Counted from the first letter of the stretch, positions 1-9,158 are shown. The stretch: DNA of 64,000 nucleotides from an uncultured Bacteroidota bacterium (GCA_902800395.1 CADCEC010000001.1:1-64000); one strand, 5' to 3'. Notes: generated by a model not told the origin, from the sequence alone. Numbers and translations are program-made.

Positions 1-88
<88 letters not shown>

Positions 89-97
89 TTTTTTATA

Positions 98-127
98 AGG
101 AGTTCCGATGAGGGACTCCTTTTTTTC
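98..127 (+). terminator. rrn operon terminator
   Basis: Stem AGGAGTTCC / GGGACTCCT (one G-T pair) with a 5-nt loop, then a run of seven T, about ten bases after the 5S end. Confidence 0.85.
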
Positions 128-160
128 TTTGTCACGTTATCACTAAATAACGATATTTTT

Positions 161-191
161 TTTGTCATTCCGATAATTTTTCGTATCTTTG
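161..191 (+). promoter_or_regulatory. Bacteroidota -33/-7 promoter of the symporter gene
   Basis: TTTG at 161-164 and TATCTTTG at 184-191 are separated by 19 nt, matching the Bacteroidota sigma-70-type consensus. The ATG at 206 lies about 10 nt after the expected transcription start, so the leader is very short. Confidence 0.8.
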
Positions 192-205
192 CACTTCGAA
201 AAACG

Positions 206-1792
206 ATGTGTATGGAGTCTGTCGGACAATGGCTCACAACGGCGATAGAGACCGTGAACAGCTGGGTGTGGAGCCCGGCACTAGTAGGCTTATGTCTGCT
301 GGCTGGTCTCTATTTCTCGTTTCGCACCCGCTTCGTGCAAGTGCGGAGATTTTGCGAGATGGTTAGGCTGTTGTTCGGAGGTCAAAAAGGACCAAAAGGG
401 CAAAAGGAAGGTAAGAAGGTTGGCATCTCGTCATTCCAGGCTTTCGCCATGGCTTTGTCGGGCCGTGTGGGCACGGGAAATATCGTAGGTGTGGCCACGG
501 CCATTGGCTACGGTGGTCCAGGAGCCATCGTCTGGATGTGGGCGATAGCTTTCTTCGGAGCCGGCAGTGCCTTCGTGGAGGCTACGCTGGCACAGATATA
601 CAAGGAGGACCACAACGGACAGTTCCGTGGCGGTCCGGCCTACTATATCGAGAAAGGTCTCCGCAGCCCCTTCCTGGGTGCTCTGTTCGCCGTGCTGGCG
701 GCAGTAGCTTGCGGCATCTTCCTTCCGCCGGTGCAGTGCAATGGCATCGCCATCAGTAGTTCGCGCACCTTTGGCATAGAGACATGGGTGGTGGGCCTCA
801 TCGTGGCAGTGCTCTTCGGAATGGTAATCATTGGCGGCGTGAAGCGCATCGCCAATGTGGCAAAGATTGTGGCGCCCGTGATGGCGATCGTCTATGTCGT
901 CCTCTCGTTGGTGGTGTTGATTGTCCACTACGACATGGTACCCGACGTCTTCATGCGGATGCTGCGCGGCGCTGTGGGTGTCAATGAGGTGACGGGAGCC
1001 CTGCTGGGCACCACCATCGCCTGGGGCGTGAAACGCGGCATCTATAGCAATGAAGCAGGGCAGGGTACAGGTGCTATCGTGGCGGCGGCCGCCAAGGTGA
1101 GCCACCCTGTGAAGCAAGGCCTCGTACAGGCTTTCTCGGTCTATGTCGACACCCTCTTGGTATGCTCGGCCACTGCCATGATGATTCTGGCCTGCAAGAC
1201 CTACAATATCATCGATAGCGTGACTCATACCGCTGACGGCACCGTCGTTACCTACCTCCAGCAGAACCCTGGCGCCCACGAAGGAGAGCCCGTGGTGTTC
1301 TACACCACCGACGCCATCAGCACCGTGGTGGGACCTCAGGCAGGCGACATGATTATCTCTATAGCCCTCTTCTTTTTCGCCTTCACCACCATTCTAGCCT
1401 ATTATTACTATGCTGAGACCAACCTCATCTATATCTTCAACCGCTGGCGCCGCCGCATCTACAAGAAACATCCCGAACGGCTCGACGAACTGGAATGTCA
1501 AGATGCACATTTCGGCGACGACCGTGGCGAGAAGATTGCGATTTGGATCCTGCGCATCGACGTCATCTGTGCGGTCTTCATTGGCTCATTGGCGGGTACC
1601 GGTATTGTCTGGACTTTTGGCGATATCGCCGTTGGTGTGATGGCGTGGCTCAATATCGTCGCCATCCTCATCCTTTCGCCGAAGGCGCTGCGTACGCTCC
1701 GTGACTATGAGCGGCAGAAGAAAGAGGGCAAGGAGCCTGTCTTCAATCCTGAGAAGTTGAAAATAGAAGGGGTGGAGTATTGGAAGAGTTAA
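206..1792 (+). CDS. Sodium:alanine/glycine symporter (AGCS family)
   Basis: A 528-residue polytopic inner-membrane protein, normal length for the AGCS family, which imports alanine or glycine with sodium. Family hallmarks seen: ISSFQAFAMALSGRVGTGNI near residue 75, the GGPGAIVWMW segment, GGPAYYIEKGL, and GVKRGIYSNEAGQGTGAIVAAAA near residue 275. About ten hydrophobic helices are visible. Residues ~59-70 (GGQKGPKGQKEGKK) are encoded by an imperfect ~9-bp repeat (385-418) of a kind found elsewhere in this window between genes, and replace the usual short loop. ATG at 206 fits the promoter; ATG at 212 is an equally plausible start. Substrate preference cannot be told from sequence. Confidence 0.9.
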   Translation: MCMESVGQWLTTAIETVNSWVWSPALVGLCLLAGLYFSFRTRFVQVRRFCEMVRLLFGGQKGPKGQKEGKKVGISSFQAFAMALSGRVGTGNIVGVATAIGYGGPGAIVWMWAIAFFGAGSAFVEATLAQIYKEDHNGQFRGGPAYYIEKGLRSPFLGALFAVLAAVACGIFLPPVQCNGIAISSSRTFGIETWVVGLIVAVLFGMVIIGGVKRIANVAKIVAPVMAIVYVVLSLVVLIVHYDMVPDVFMRMLRGAVGVNEVTGALLGTTIAWGVKRGIYSNEAGQGTGAIVAAAAKVSHPVKQGLVQAFSVYVDTLLVCSATAMMILACKTYNIIDSVTHTADGTVVTYLQQNPGAHEGEPVVFYTTDAISTVVGPQAGDMIISIALFFFAFTTILAYYYYAETNLIYIFNRWRRRIYKKHPERLDELECQDAHFGDDRGEKIAIWILRIDVICAVFIGSLAGTGIVWTFGDIAVGVMAWLNIVAILILSPKALRTLRDYERQKKEGKEPVFNPEKLKIEGVEYWKS

Positions 1793-1818
1793 AAGTTAAT
1801 AGATTATAGTTAAGAGTT

Positions 1819-2121
1819 ATGCGTGACGTGAAGATAACAGCCATTCGCAAGGCCGACTACAAGGACCTGCAGGCACTCTATGAGAACCCTATAGAGCATA
1901 CCTGCGACGTGCAGGAAGGCCAAACGTGGGTCTCCCGTAGCGGACAGCGGCCCGAAGGGATGTGCGAGAGCGCGTGGGAGAGCATGCGGCCTTTCGTGGA
2001 GGCGCTGGCTCGTGGCGAGGGAAACTTCTATGACGGCTGGATGCGCAACCCCTACAGCGCGATGATCAGCTGCAACGATGGCTTCCGGCCCGTGAGTTTT
2101 CTGATAGAAAGGATGGAGTGA
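1819..2121 (+). CDS. TIGR04076-like small protein
   Basis: A 100-residue protein resembling the TIGR04076 family of unknown function. The matching features are the start VKITAIRKADYKDL, a Cys-containing segment with EGQTWVS, PEGMCESAWESMRPFV, and the ending WMRNPYSAMISCNDGFRPVSFLIER. Cys residues near positions 33, 58 and 87 could bind metal or act in redox chemistry, but this is inference. It sits 26 nt after the symporter in a repeat-rich gap (AGTTAAAAGTTAA type) and is probably cotranscribed with it. Confidence 0.7.
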   Translation: MRDVKITAIRKADYKDLQALYENPIEHTCDVQEGQTWVSRSGQRPEGMCESAWESMRPFVEALARGEGNFYDGWMRNPYSAMISCNDGFRPVSFLIERME

Positions 2122-2156
2122 AATGGAGTGAGAGGGAGTGAAATGGAGTGAAAGGA
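2116..2156 (+). repeat. Imperfect 10-bp tandem repeat
   Basis: Four imperfect copies of GGAGTGAAAT lie between the TIGR04076-like gene and the next one. The first copy overlaps the last codons of the gene, so its C-terminus (ERME) is repeat-encoded. Confidence 0.75.
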
Positions 2157-2190
2157 CAAATGTGACGATAAACAAACAAATAACAATATT

Positions 2191-4272
2191 ATGGCAAAGA
2201 TTAACAAAATGATTGGCAAAGACGGCTACGGCTGGAAGTTCAGCACCGTCGGAGGCGTGACACGCGTCAACATCGAGTCGGGCGAGGATATTGCCCACCT
2301 CAACGAGCTGGATCAGAAGCTCTGGACCGTCCTCAGCTGTCCTGTGAAGGGGCTAGAGTTCGACGAGAAGACGCTGGCGCTGATGGATGCCGACAAGGAC
2401 GGCCGCATCCGCGTCAATGAGGTGGTGGCCGCCTCGCAGTGGCTCACCAAGGTCCTGAAGGAGATGAACTACCTCCTCGAGGAAAAAGACTGCATCGACT
2501 TCTCCCAGGTGCAGGCCGACACCGACGAGGGCAAGGAAGTCCTCGAATCGGCACAGCTCATCCTCAAGCAGCTGGAGCAGACGAAGGAGAGCATCTCGCT
2601 GGCTGATGTGGACGAATACCTGGCGGGCTACGAGGAGAAATGCAAGGCCGAGTATACCGCTGAGAATGCCGAGCCCTTCACGCCGCCTTACGGCGAGAAG
2701 AGCGACGCCGCCGAGGCCGCTGTCAACGCTATCTGTGCCAAGGTGGCCGACTTCTTCATGCGCTGCAAGCTCGTCCAGTTCGACGAGGAGGCCAGCGCCG
2801 CCCTCGACGTGCAGGTGGAGAAGATCGCCGCCATCAGCGGCAGCAACCTCGCCGACAACGCCGCCGAGATATCCAGCTACCCGCTGGCACGTCCCGTCAA
2901 GGCTGCCACGCTGCCCCTCAACGGTGGCATCAATCCCGCCTGGCAGGCCGCTTTCGCCACGCTGAAAGAGCTCGTCCTCGACGTCGATTTCGCCGGCAAG
3001 GAGAGCATCACCGAAGCCGAATGGAACACTGTCCTCGCCAAGGTCGACGCCTACACCGAGTGGAAGGCCGCCGGCGAGACCGCCATGAATGAGGCTGTGG
3101 CCGAGAAACTCAAGGTGCATTCCGCCGCCATCGAGCCGGTAGAGAAGCTCCTGCGCCTCTGCCGCGATTTCTATAAGCTGCTCCGCAATTTCGTTGTCTT
3201 CAAGGACTTCTATAACCGTGCCGCCGGCAATACCGCCATCTTCCAGGCTGGCCAGCTCTATATCGACCAGCGCTGTTGTGACCTCTGCGTGCGCGTCGAC
3301 GATATGGGCAAGCACCTCAACTCCGCTGGCAAGAGCGGCATCTACCTACTCTACTGCCACTGCGTCAGCAAGGTGAAAGGCACCGAGATGGACATCGTGG
3401 CCGCCCTCACCGACGGCGACATCAAGGACCTCCACGAGGGCAAGAATGCCATCTTCTACGACCGCACGGGTCAGGACTGGGACGCCACCGTCACCAAGAT
3501 TATCGACAACCCCATCTCCATCCGTCAGGCCTTCTGGAGCCCCTACCGCAAGTTGGGTAACTGGATTACTGATAAAATCACCAAGAAGGCCGAGGAGAAG
3601 GAGAGCAAGTCGTTCGAAGACATGACCGCTAAGACCGACGCGGCAACGGAGAAGATTACCGTCAAGGAGGTCACTCCTGAGGAAAAGAAAACCGAGGAGA
3701 AGAAAGCCCAGATGTTCGACATCGCCAAGTTCGCTGGTATCTTCGCTGCCATCGGCTTGGCTCTGGGGGCCATCGGTGGTGCACTGGCCACCCTTGGCGG
3801 CTTCGTGACCGAGAAGTGGTACAACATCCTCCTGCTAGTGGGTGCCGTCGTGGTCTTCATCTCCGGTCCCTCGATGCTGCTCGCCTGGCTCAAGCTGCGC
3901 AAGCGCAACCTCGGACCCCTGCTGAACGCCAACGGTTGGGCTATCAACTCGATGGTGAAGATCAATACCACCTTCGGCCAGACGTTGACCTCTATGGCCC
4001 AGTATCCCAAGGTGGTGAGCAAAGACCCCTTCGCCGACAAGAAAATGGCCTGGTGGAAGAAATGCCTCATCTGGCTCGTTATCCTCGCCGCACTGTTCGT
4101 CGTGGGCTTCAAGCTGACGCAGCACTACTGGCCGTGGGAATGCAAGCCTGTCGAAGAACCTGCCACCACCGAGGTTGTCGACAGCATCGCCGCTCCGGCA
4201 GAGGAAGCTGCCCCTGCTGAAGAGGTCGCTACTCCTGCCGAAGAAGTCGCTGAGACCCCGGCAGAAGAATAA
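2191..4272 (+). CDS. EF-hand membrane protein of unknown function
   Basis: A 693-residue protein I cannot assign to a named family. Residues ~66-77 form a canonical 12-residue EF-hand loop (DADKDGRIRVNE, with D1, D3, D5, G6, I8, E12). A second, weaker loop lies near residue 266 (DVDFAGKESITEAE). The middle is acidic and helical. The C-terminal third has two membrane segments around residues 510-560 (Gly/Ala-rich, then LLLVGAVVVFISG) and a third near 625-645, followed by a Pro/Ala/Glu-rich tail (repeated APAEE/TPAEE). No signal peptide is visible, so the EF-hand part is probably cytoplasmic. It stands alone after a short repeat leader; no partner gene is obvious. Confidence 0.75.
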   Translation: MAKINKMIGKDGYGWKFSTVGGVTRVNIESGEDIAHLNELDQKLWTVLSCPVKGLEFDEKTLALMDADKDGRIRVNEVVAASQWLTKVLKEMNYLLEEKDCIDFSQVQADTDEGKEVLESAQLILKQLEQTKESISLADVDEYLAGYEEKCKAEYTAENAEPFTPPYGEKSDAAEAAVNAICAKVADFFMRCKLVQFDEEASAALDVQVEKIAAISGSNLADNAAEISSYPLARPVKAATLPLNGGINPAWQAAFATLKELVLDVDFAGKESITEAEWNTVLAKVDAYTEWKAAGETAMNEAVAEKLKVHSAAIEPVEKLLRLCRDFYKLLRNFVVFKDFYNRAAGNTAIFQAGQLYIDQRCCDLCVRVDDMGKHLNSAGKSGIYLLYCHCVSKVKGTEMDIVAALTDGDIKDLHEGKNAIFYDRTGQDWDATVTKIIDNPISIRQAFWSPYRKLGNWITDKITKKAEEKESKSFEDMTAKTDAATEKITVKEVTPEEKKTEEKKAQMFDIAKFAGIFAAIGLALGAIGGALATLGGFVTEKWYNILLLVGAVVVFISGPSMLLAWLKLRKRNLGPLLNANGWAINSMVKINTTFGQTLTSMAQYPKVVSKDPFADKKMAWWKKCLIWLVILAALFVVGFKLTQHYWPWECKPVEEPATTEVVDSIAAPAEEAAPAEEVATPAEEVAETPAEE

Positions 4273-4285
4273 CGGATTTTATGCT

Positions 4286-4346
4286 GTCGGCGAATTAAGC
4301 GAATTTGGCGAATTTCTTTTTCGCATAATTCGCATAATTCGCCGAC
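4286..4346. repeat. TTCGC-family inverted repeat
   Basis: Arms GTCGGCGAATT and AATTCGCCGAC enclose ~9-bp-period units (GCGAATTnn, then ATTCGCATA). The same core occurs near 15470, 38335-38459, 39940-40110, 40268-40325, 42135-42170 and 56528-56560. Here it fills the gap between two genes. Confidence 0.8.
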
Positions 4347-4358
4347 GAATAAGAAAAT

Positions 4359-5348
4359 ATGCGCAGAATAATATTAGCCGTCGTGTTAATGATGTCTTCG
4401 TCCGTGGTCGCACAGGAGCCGTTTTCCGCCGCCTGGTGGAACGTGGAGAACCTCTTCGACCTGCGCGATGACCCGCAGACCAACGACGAGGAGTTCACCC
4501 CCACGGGCGACCGTCATTGGACCCGCCGCCGCCTCAACGCCAAGCTGGAGGGCATCTATAAGACCCTCGTGATGATGGATCTGCCCGACGTGGTGGGTCT
4601 CGGCGAGGTAGAGAACGCCTATGTGCTGCGCGAGCTCTGCCAGGGGACGCCGTTGGCGCAGGTGCCTTACCGCTATGTGCACTACGACTCGCCCGACCGC
4701 CGCGGCATCGACGTGGCCCTCATCTACCGCACCGACCGCTTCACCGTCACCGCCAGCCGCACCATCAGCGTCAGCGACAGCGCCGCAGGCTATTTCACTC
4801 GCGACATCCTCCTCGTCGAAGGCGTCCGGGTGCCCCCGGAGGGCGAAAAAGCCGCAGGCGACAGCGTCTGCATCCTCGTCAACCACTGGCCCTCCAAAAG
4901 GGGAGGGGAGGAGGCCGACGCCCAGCGGCTGCGCATCGCCGACACCCTGCGTCGCCAGATGGTGGAGCTGCACGCCAAGCACCCCTCTGCCGCCATCATC
5001 GCCATGGGCGACATGAACAGCACCGCTGACGAGGAGGCCATCGCCAAGGGCATGGGCTTCGGCAGTGACAGTATCAGCCCCGACGGCATCCGTCTGCTCA
5101 CGCTGCGCCTGCCACGCGACATCGGTACCCATAAGTATCAGGGGCAATGGCGCTACATCGATCAGGTCTTCCTTCTGGCCGATGAGCCGTGGGAGGTCAA
5201 GAAGCTGAAGTTGCTACGCTTCGACCACCTGCTCACCGACGACGGCATCCGCCCCGGCCAGCGCCCCAAGCGCACCTACCAGGGACCCCGTTACGAGGGT
5301 GGCCTCTCCGACCACCTGCCGCTGCTCCTCCGACTGCAGAAAAAATGA
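4359..5348 (+). CDS. Secreted endonuclease/exonuclease/phosphatase-family protein
   Basis: A 329-residue protein with a signal peptide (MRRIILAVVLMMSSSVVAQ) and the endonuclease/exonuclease/phosphatase (DNase I-like) fold. Motifs in order: AAWWNVENLFD (metal-binding Asn/Glu region), DVVGLGEVEN (catalytic Glu), RGIDVALIYR, VCILVNHWPSKRGG (the catalytic His), IIAMGDMNSTADEEA (Asp-x-Asn), and GGLSDHLPLLL (Ser-Asp-His). All core catalytic residues of the fold are present, so it should be an active metal-dependent phosphodiesterase or phosphatase outside the cytoplasm. Substrate is unknown. It starts inside the tail of a TTCGC-type repeat region and has a strong terminator after it. Confidence 0.85.
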   Translation: MRRIILAVVLMMSSSVVAQEPFSAAWWNVENLFDLRDDPQTNDEEFTPTGDRHWTRRRLNAKLEGIYKTLVMMDLPDVVGLGEVENAYVLRELCQGTPLAQVPYRYVHYDSPDRRGIDVALIYRTDRFTVTASRTISVSDSAAGYFTRDILLVEGVRVPPEGEKAAGDSVCILVNHWPSKRGGEEADAQRLRIADTLRRQMVELHAKHPSAAIIAMGDMNSTADEEAIAKGMGFGSDSISPDGIRLLTLRLPRDIGTHKYQGQWRYIDQVFLLADEPWEVKKLKLLRFDHLLTDDGIRPGQRPKRTYQGPRYEGGLSDHLPLLLRLQKK

Positions 5349-5355
5349 CCCCAAA

Positions 5356-5398
5356 ACAAAAGCCTCGCTTTTATATGCAACAAAAGCGAGGCTTTTGT
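5356..5398 (+). terminator. Rho-independent terminator
   Basis: A perfect 17-bp stem (5356-5372 with 5382-5398; core AAAGCCTCGCTTTT) with a 9-nt loop lies 7 nt after the EEP-family gene. The A/T-rich ends make it work in either direction. Confidence 0.8.
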
Positions 5399-5441
5399 AT
5401 GCACCCAAAACGAGGCATGGGTTTGGAGCCTCGAAAAATAT

Positions 5442-5472
5442 TTTGTTGCATCGCAGTTTTTTCGTACTTTTG
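5442..5472 (+). promoter_or_regulatory. -33/-7 promoter of the aspS operon
   Basis: TTTG at 5442-5445 and TACTTTTG at 5465-5472 with 19-nt spacing, 36 nt before the aspS ATG. Confidence 0.8.
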
Positions 5473-5507
5473 CATTCGGTTATTTCGGAAAATAAAATAT
5501 CTCAAAT

Positions 5508-7265
5508 ATGTATAGGACAAATACTTGCGGCGAGCTCCGCCTCGCCAATGTGGGACAGACAGTGACCCTCGCCGGATGGGTGCAGCGCTCGCGCGACCTC
5601 GGCGGCATGACCTTTATCGACCTGCGCGACCGCTACGGCATCACGCAGCTGGCGTTCAACATGGAGACCAACGCGCCGCTTTGCGAGCAGGCCCGCAAGC
5701 TGGGACGCGAATATGTCATCCAGGTGACCGGCATGGTTATCGAGCGCAGTTCGAAGAACACGAAGATTCCCACCGGAGAGATTGAGATTGAGGTGACTGA
5801 GCTCATCATCCTCAACGAGGCCAAGACGCCTCCCTTCACCATAGAGGACCAGAGCGACGGCGGCGACGACCTGCGCATGAAGTACCGCTACCTTGACATC
5901 CGCCGCAATCCCGTGCGCAACAACCTCATCATGCGCCACAAGATGGCTATGCTGGTGAGAAATTATCTCAGCGACCGCGACTTCTTGGAGATAGAGACCC
6001 CCATGCTCATCAAGAGTACCCCCGAGGGTGCCCGCGACTTCGTGGTTCCCAGTCGTATGAACCCTGGCGAGTTCTACGCTCTGCCGCAGAGCCCGCAGCA
6101 GTACAAACAACTGCTGATGGTAGCAGGCATGGACCGCTACTTCCAGATTGTGCGTTGCTTCCGCGACGAGGACCTTCGTGCCGACCGTCAGCCGGAGTTC
6201 ACGCAGATAGACTGCGAGATGAGCTTTGTGCACCAGGAGGACGTGCTCAATATGTTTGAGGGCTTGGCCAAGCATCTCTTCAAGGAGATGAAGGGTATCG
6301 AGTTCGACAAGTTCCCCCGCATGACCTGGCACGACGCCATGCGTCTCTATGGTAGCGACAAGCCCGACCTGCGCTTCGGCATGACCTTCAAGGAGGTCAC
6401 CGAGGTGGTCAAGGGCCATGGCTTCGGCCTCTTCGATGGCAGCGAGCTGGTGGTGGGCATCGTGGCCCCCGGCTGCGCGGAATACACCCGCAAGCAGCTC
6501 GACGCGCTGACCGATTTCGTCAAGCGTCCGCAGGTGGGTGCTGGCGGCATGGTCTATATCAAATACAATGCTGACGGCAGCTTTAAGAGCAGCGTGGACA
6601 AGTTCTATGATGCCGAGGCTCTCAAGGCCATCGCTGACAAGATGGAAGCCAAGCCCGGTGACCTGATGCTGTTGCTCTGCGGCCCCGCCATGAAGACCCG
6701 CGTCCAGCTCTGCGCCCTGCGCCTCGAGATGGGCAACCAGCTCGGCCTGCGCGACCCGCAGAAGTTCGCCCCCCTCTGGGTCATCGACTTCCCCCTGCTG
6801 GAATGGGACGACGAGACACAGCGCTACTATGCTATGCACCACCCCTTCACGGCTCCCAAGCCCGAGGATGAGGCTCTGCTCGACGACCCCAGTCGTTGGG
6901 GTGATATCCGAGCCAATGCCTACGATATCGTGATGAACGGCACCGAGGTGGGTGGCGGCAGCATCCGTATCCACGACCGCGTGCTGCAGAACAAGATGTT
7001 CCATACCCTGGGCTTCACCGACGAGAGCGCCGCCGCGCAGTTCGGCTTCCTGATGGATGCCTTCACCTACGGTGCTCCGCCACACGCTGGCCTCGCTTTT
7101 GGCTTTGACCGCCTCTGTTCCATCTTCGCTGGTGCCGACAGCATCCGCGACTTCATCGCCTTCCCGAAGAACAACGCTGGCCGCGATGTCATGAGCCAGT
7201 CGCCGGCGCCTATCAGCCCAGAACAGCTCGACGAGCTCTGTATCGAAGTAAGAGTTAAGAACTAA
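5508..7265 (+). CDS. aspS: Aspartate--tRNA ligase
   Basis: Charges tRNA-Asp (or also tRNA-Asn) in the cytoplasm. At 585 residues it is the long bacterial type with an OB-fold anticodon domain (1-110), the class II catalytic core and the inserted GAD domain (~290-420). Seen motifs: class II motif 2 [31 protein letters not shown], and motif 3 [15 protein letters not shown]. The C-terminus (VRVKN then stop) runs into an AGTTAAGAACTAAGAG-type repeat that also supplies the stop region. It is first in a likely operon with menA (17-nt gap) and menG. Confidence 0.97.
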   Translation: MYRTNTCGELRLANVGQTVTLAGWVQRSRDLGGMTFIDLRDRYGITQLAFNMETNAPLCEQARKLGREYVIQVTGMVIERSSKNTKIPTGEIEIEVTELIILNEAKTPPFTIEDQSDGGDDLRMKYRYLDIRRNPVRNNLIMRHKMAMLVRNYLSDRDFLEIETPMLIKSTPEGARDFVVPSRMNPGEFYALPQSPQQYKQLLMVAGMDRYFQIVRCFRDEDLRADRQPEFTQIDCEMSFVHQEDVLNMFEGLAKHLFKEMKGIEFDKFPRMTWHDAMRLYGSDKPDLRFGMTFKEVTEVVKGHGFGLFDGSELVVGIVAPGCAEYTRKQLDALTDFVKRPQVGAGGMVYIKYNADGSFKSSVDKFYDAEALKAIADKMEAKPGDLMLLLCGPAMKTRVQLCALRLEMGNQLGLRDPQKFAPLWVIDFPLLEWDDETQRYYAMHHPFTAPKPEDEALLDDPSRWGDIRANAYDIVMNGTEVGGGSIRIHDRVLQNKMFHTLGFTDESAAAQFGFLMDAFTYGAPPHAGLAFGFDRLCSIFAGADSIRDFIAFPKNNAGRDVMSQSPAPISPEQLDELCIEVRVKN

Positions 7266-7282
7266 GAGCTAAGAGGTGCTGT

Positions 7283-8191
7283 ATGTCCTTCGTAGTTCAT
7301 AGTTCTTCCTTCTTACCTCTCATAAAGTCTATACGCCTCCGCACATTGCCTCTGTCGTTGGCAGGAGTGGTGTGCGGAGGTCTGCTTGCTATGGGTGGAC
7401 TTGGGAACGATGGCAGCTGGTGGACCTTCGCGCTGGTGATGTTGACGGCCTGCCTGCTGCAGATTCTTTCCAACCTCAGCAACGAGATGGGCGACCACCT
7501 CAGCGGTGTGGACGGCGAGGGTAGGGAAGGTCCCAACTACAGCATGACCGACGGTGGCCTTACCGTGAAGCAGATGTGGAAATCCATCAACACGATGGTC
7601 GTCCTCTGTGCTGTGAGTGGCCTCGCTATGCTCCTCGTGAGTTTCCCCCTTCTTAGTTCTTACTTCTTAATTCTTACTTTCCTTGGCGCCGCTGCAATCT
7701 GGGCGGCGACACATTATACGCTCGGAAAGGATCCCTATGGATATAAAGGACTGGGCGATTTGTTTGTCTTTATCTTTTTTGGGTTGGTGAGTGTGCTGGG
7801 TAGCTATTTCGTCATCGCCCACACCCTCGTCCCCGAGGCGTGGCTGCTCTGCCCGGCTGCCGGCATAGGACTCCTGAGTGTCGCTGTGCTCAACGTGAAC
7901 AATATCCGCGACATGGCTAGTGATGAAGGGCTAAGGAAGACCATTCCTCTGCGCATCGGCGCACGTGCTGCCCAGTGGTACCAGACGGTGTTGATTGTCG
8001 GCGGAACCGTCTTGTTATGCACCCCTGATTTCCGTTGGTGGCTCTGCTTCCCCGTCGGCGGCATTGCTGTTCATCTTTGGATGGTGTGGACCCGCAAAGG
8101 GAAACAACTCGACCCCGCATTGCCTATCCTCGTCATCAGCACCTTCCTCCTCGCCTTGCTGTATTCCCTCACATTTGTCTTATCTCCTTAA
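7283..8191 (+). CDS. menA: 1,4-dihydroxy-2-naphthoate polyprenyltransferase
   Basis: A 302-residue UbiA-superfamily membrane enzyme that attaches the prenyl chain to 1,4-dihydroxy-2-naphthoate in menaquinone synthesis. Family marks: IRLRTLPLSLAGVVCG at the start of the enzyme proper, the Asp-containing motif SNLSNEMGDHLSGVDGEGR (family N-x3-D-x3-D), and NVNNIRDMASDEGLRKTIPLR. Eight or so hydrophobic segments are present. The first ~15 residues (FVVHSSSFLPLI) and residues ~115-130 (FPLLSSYFLILTF) are encoded by TAGTTCTTACTTCTTA-like repeats also used as spacers in this genome, so both look like repeat-derived insertions tolerated in an N-terminal tail and a membrane helix. Confidence 0.93.
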   Translation: MSFVVHSSSFLPLIKSIRLRTLPLSLAGVVCGGLLAMGGLGNDGSWWTFALVMLTACLLQILSNLSNEMGDHLSGVDGEGREGPNYSMTDGGLTVKQMWKSINTMVVLCAVSGLAMLLVSFPLLSSYFLILTFLGAAAIWAATHYTLGKDPYGYKGLGDLFVFIFFGLVSVLGSYFVIAHTLVPEAWLLCPAAGIGLLSVAVLNVNNIRDMASDEGLRKTIPLRIGARAAQWYQTVLIVGGTVLLCTPDFRWWLCFPVGGIAVHLWMVWTRKGKQLDPALPILVISTFLLALLYSLTFVLSP

Positions 8192-8217
8192 CTCCTGTCT
8201 CCTTATCTCCTAAAAGT

Positions 8218-8946
8218 ATGCCTTATGACTTCGATAAAATAGCCCGCACCTATGACCGCCTGAACCGCGTGATGACCCTCGGCCTAGACCGCCGCTGGCG
8301 GAAGCGTGCGGTGAAGGAAGTGGAAAGTGGAAAGTGGCACCCCGAAGGGGAACTGAACACCATGGAAAAGAAAAACAATGCAGTGAAGAAAGTGGAAAGT
8401 GTGTTGGATGTCGCCTGCGGTACGGGCGATATGGCCGTCAGCCTCGCCGAACGAGGCTGCACAGTGACCGGCATCGACCTCAGCGAGGAAATGCTCGCCA
8501 TAGCCAAGCGGAAAGTGGAAAGCGGAAAGTGGAAAGTGGCTGACGCGGAGAACCTGCCGTTTCCCGATGACAGCTTCGACGCGGTGACTTGCGCTTTCGG
8601 CGTCCGCAACTTCGTCCACTTGGAGCAGGGCCTCTCCGAGATGCTGCGTGTCCTCAAGCCCGGCGGCCGCATGGTCATTCTCGAACTGGCCACCCCCGAC
8701 AGCCCTCTCATACGGCCTTTCTACAACCTCTACACCGAGCACATCATCCCTTGGCTGGGCAGCCGCATCGCCGGCAACCGCGAAGCCTACACCTACCTAC
8801 CCGAGAGCATCGCCCGCTTTCCAAAGGGCGAATCCTTTCTCGAAATAATTCAAAATTCAAAATTCAGAATTCATAATTCATGTCAGCGAAAGCTGACATT
8901 TGGTGTCTGCCGGATGTATGTGATAAACAAAGAGGCCGCTCGTTGA
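8218..8946 (+). CDS. menG: Demethylmenaquinone methyltransferase, with repeat insertions
   Basis: The 242-residue SAM-dependent UbiE/MenG methyltransferase does the last step of menaquinone synthesis. Seen: FDKIARTYDRLNRVMTLGLDRRWRKRAV, SAM motif I VLDVACGTGDMAVSLA, GIDLSEEML, NLPFPDDSFDAVTCAFGVRNF, and LRVLKPGGRMVILELATP. ATG at 8218 gives the correct family N-terminus; the frame is open further upstream inside menA and must not be used. Four in-frame stretches are repeat-encoded: VESGKWHPEGEL (~8313-8340), KKVESV (~8387), KRKVESGKWKVA (~8506-8540) and IIQNSKFRIHNS (~8845-8880). They lie in loops, and motif spacing elsewhere is intact, so the enzyme may still work. Confidence 0.93.
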   Translation: MPYDFDKIARTYDRLNRVMTLGLDRRWRKRAVKEVESGKWHPEGELNTMEKKNNAVKKVESVLDVACGTGDMAVSLAERGCTVTGIDLSEEMLAIAKRKVESGKWKVADAENLPFPDDSFDAVTCAFGVRNFVHLEQGLSEMLRVLKPGGRMVILELATPDSPLIRPFYNLYTEHIIPWLGSRIAGNREAYTYLPESIARFPKGESFLEIIQNSKFRIHNSCQRKLTFGVCRMYVINKEAAR

Positions 8947-9158
8947 ACGTCCTCTATTGTCATTAATCCTAAAACACAAAAAATGGACTTCTTATTGGCT
9001 CTTTTGTCTCATTTTTCTGGATGCAAAAATACGACCATTCTTGAAACCCCACAATAACCAAAAATGGTGATTATTGTAAGTCTTTGAAAGCCATAAAGAA
9101 TAGAGGCGCCCAACGGGCGCCTCTGTCATTCCAAGTGTATCGCAAGGAGTGAAAAGAC
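8947..9158. other. Intergenic gap with terminator and an orphan -7 element
   Basis: Between the convergent ends of menG and rplS. A hairpin lies at 9102-9124. A minus-strand TATTTTTG element lies at 9024-9031, pointing left. No gene longer than ~26 codons is open here. Confidence 0.6.
9102..9124 (-). terminator. Terminator of the thrS-rplS cluster
   Basis: Perfect 10-bp GC-rich stem AGAGGCGCCC / GGGCGCCTCT with a 3-nt loop, 35 nt beyond the rplS stop on the minus strand. The T-run on the downstream side is weak. Confidence 0.6.

Noticed and set aside
5502-7085. 527-codon antisense frame across aspS
   Set aside because: Shadow of a GC-rich, fully recognisable aspS.
8313-8540. Frameshift or sequencing error in menG at the odd VESGK stretches
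   Set aside because: The frame and all motifs continue on both sides, and the same DNA repeat occurs in many other genes and gaps, so a true insertion is the simpler reading.
8035-8946. Longer menG starting at 8035
   Set aside because: The added part overlaps menA in another frame and has no family similarity; ATG 8218 begins the conserved domain.
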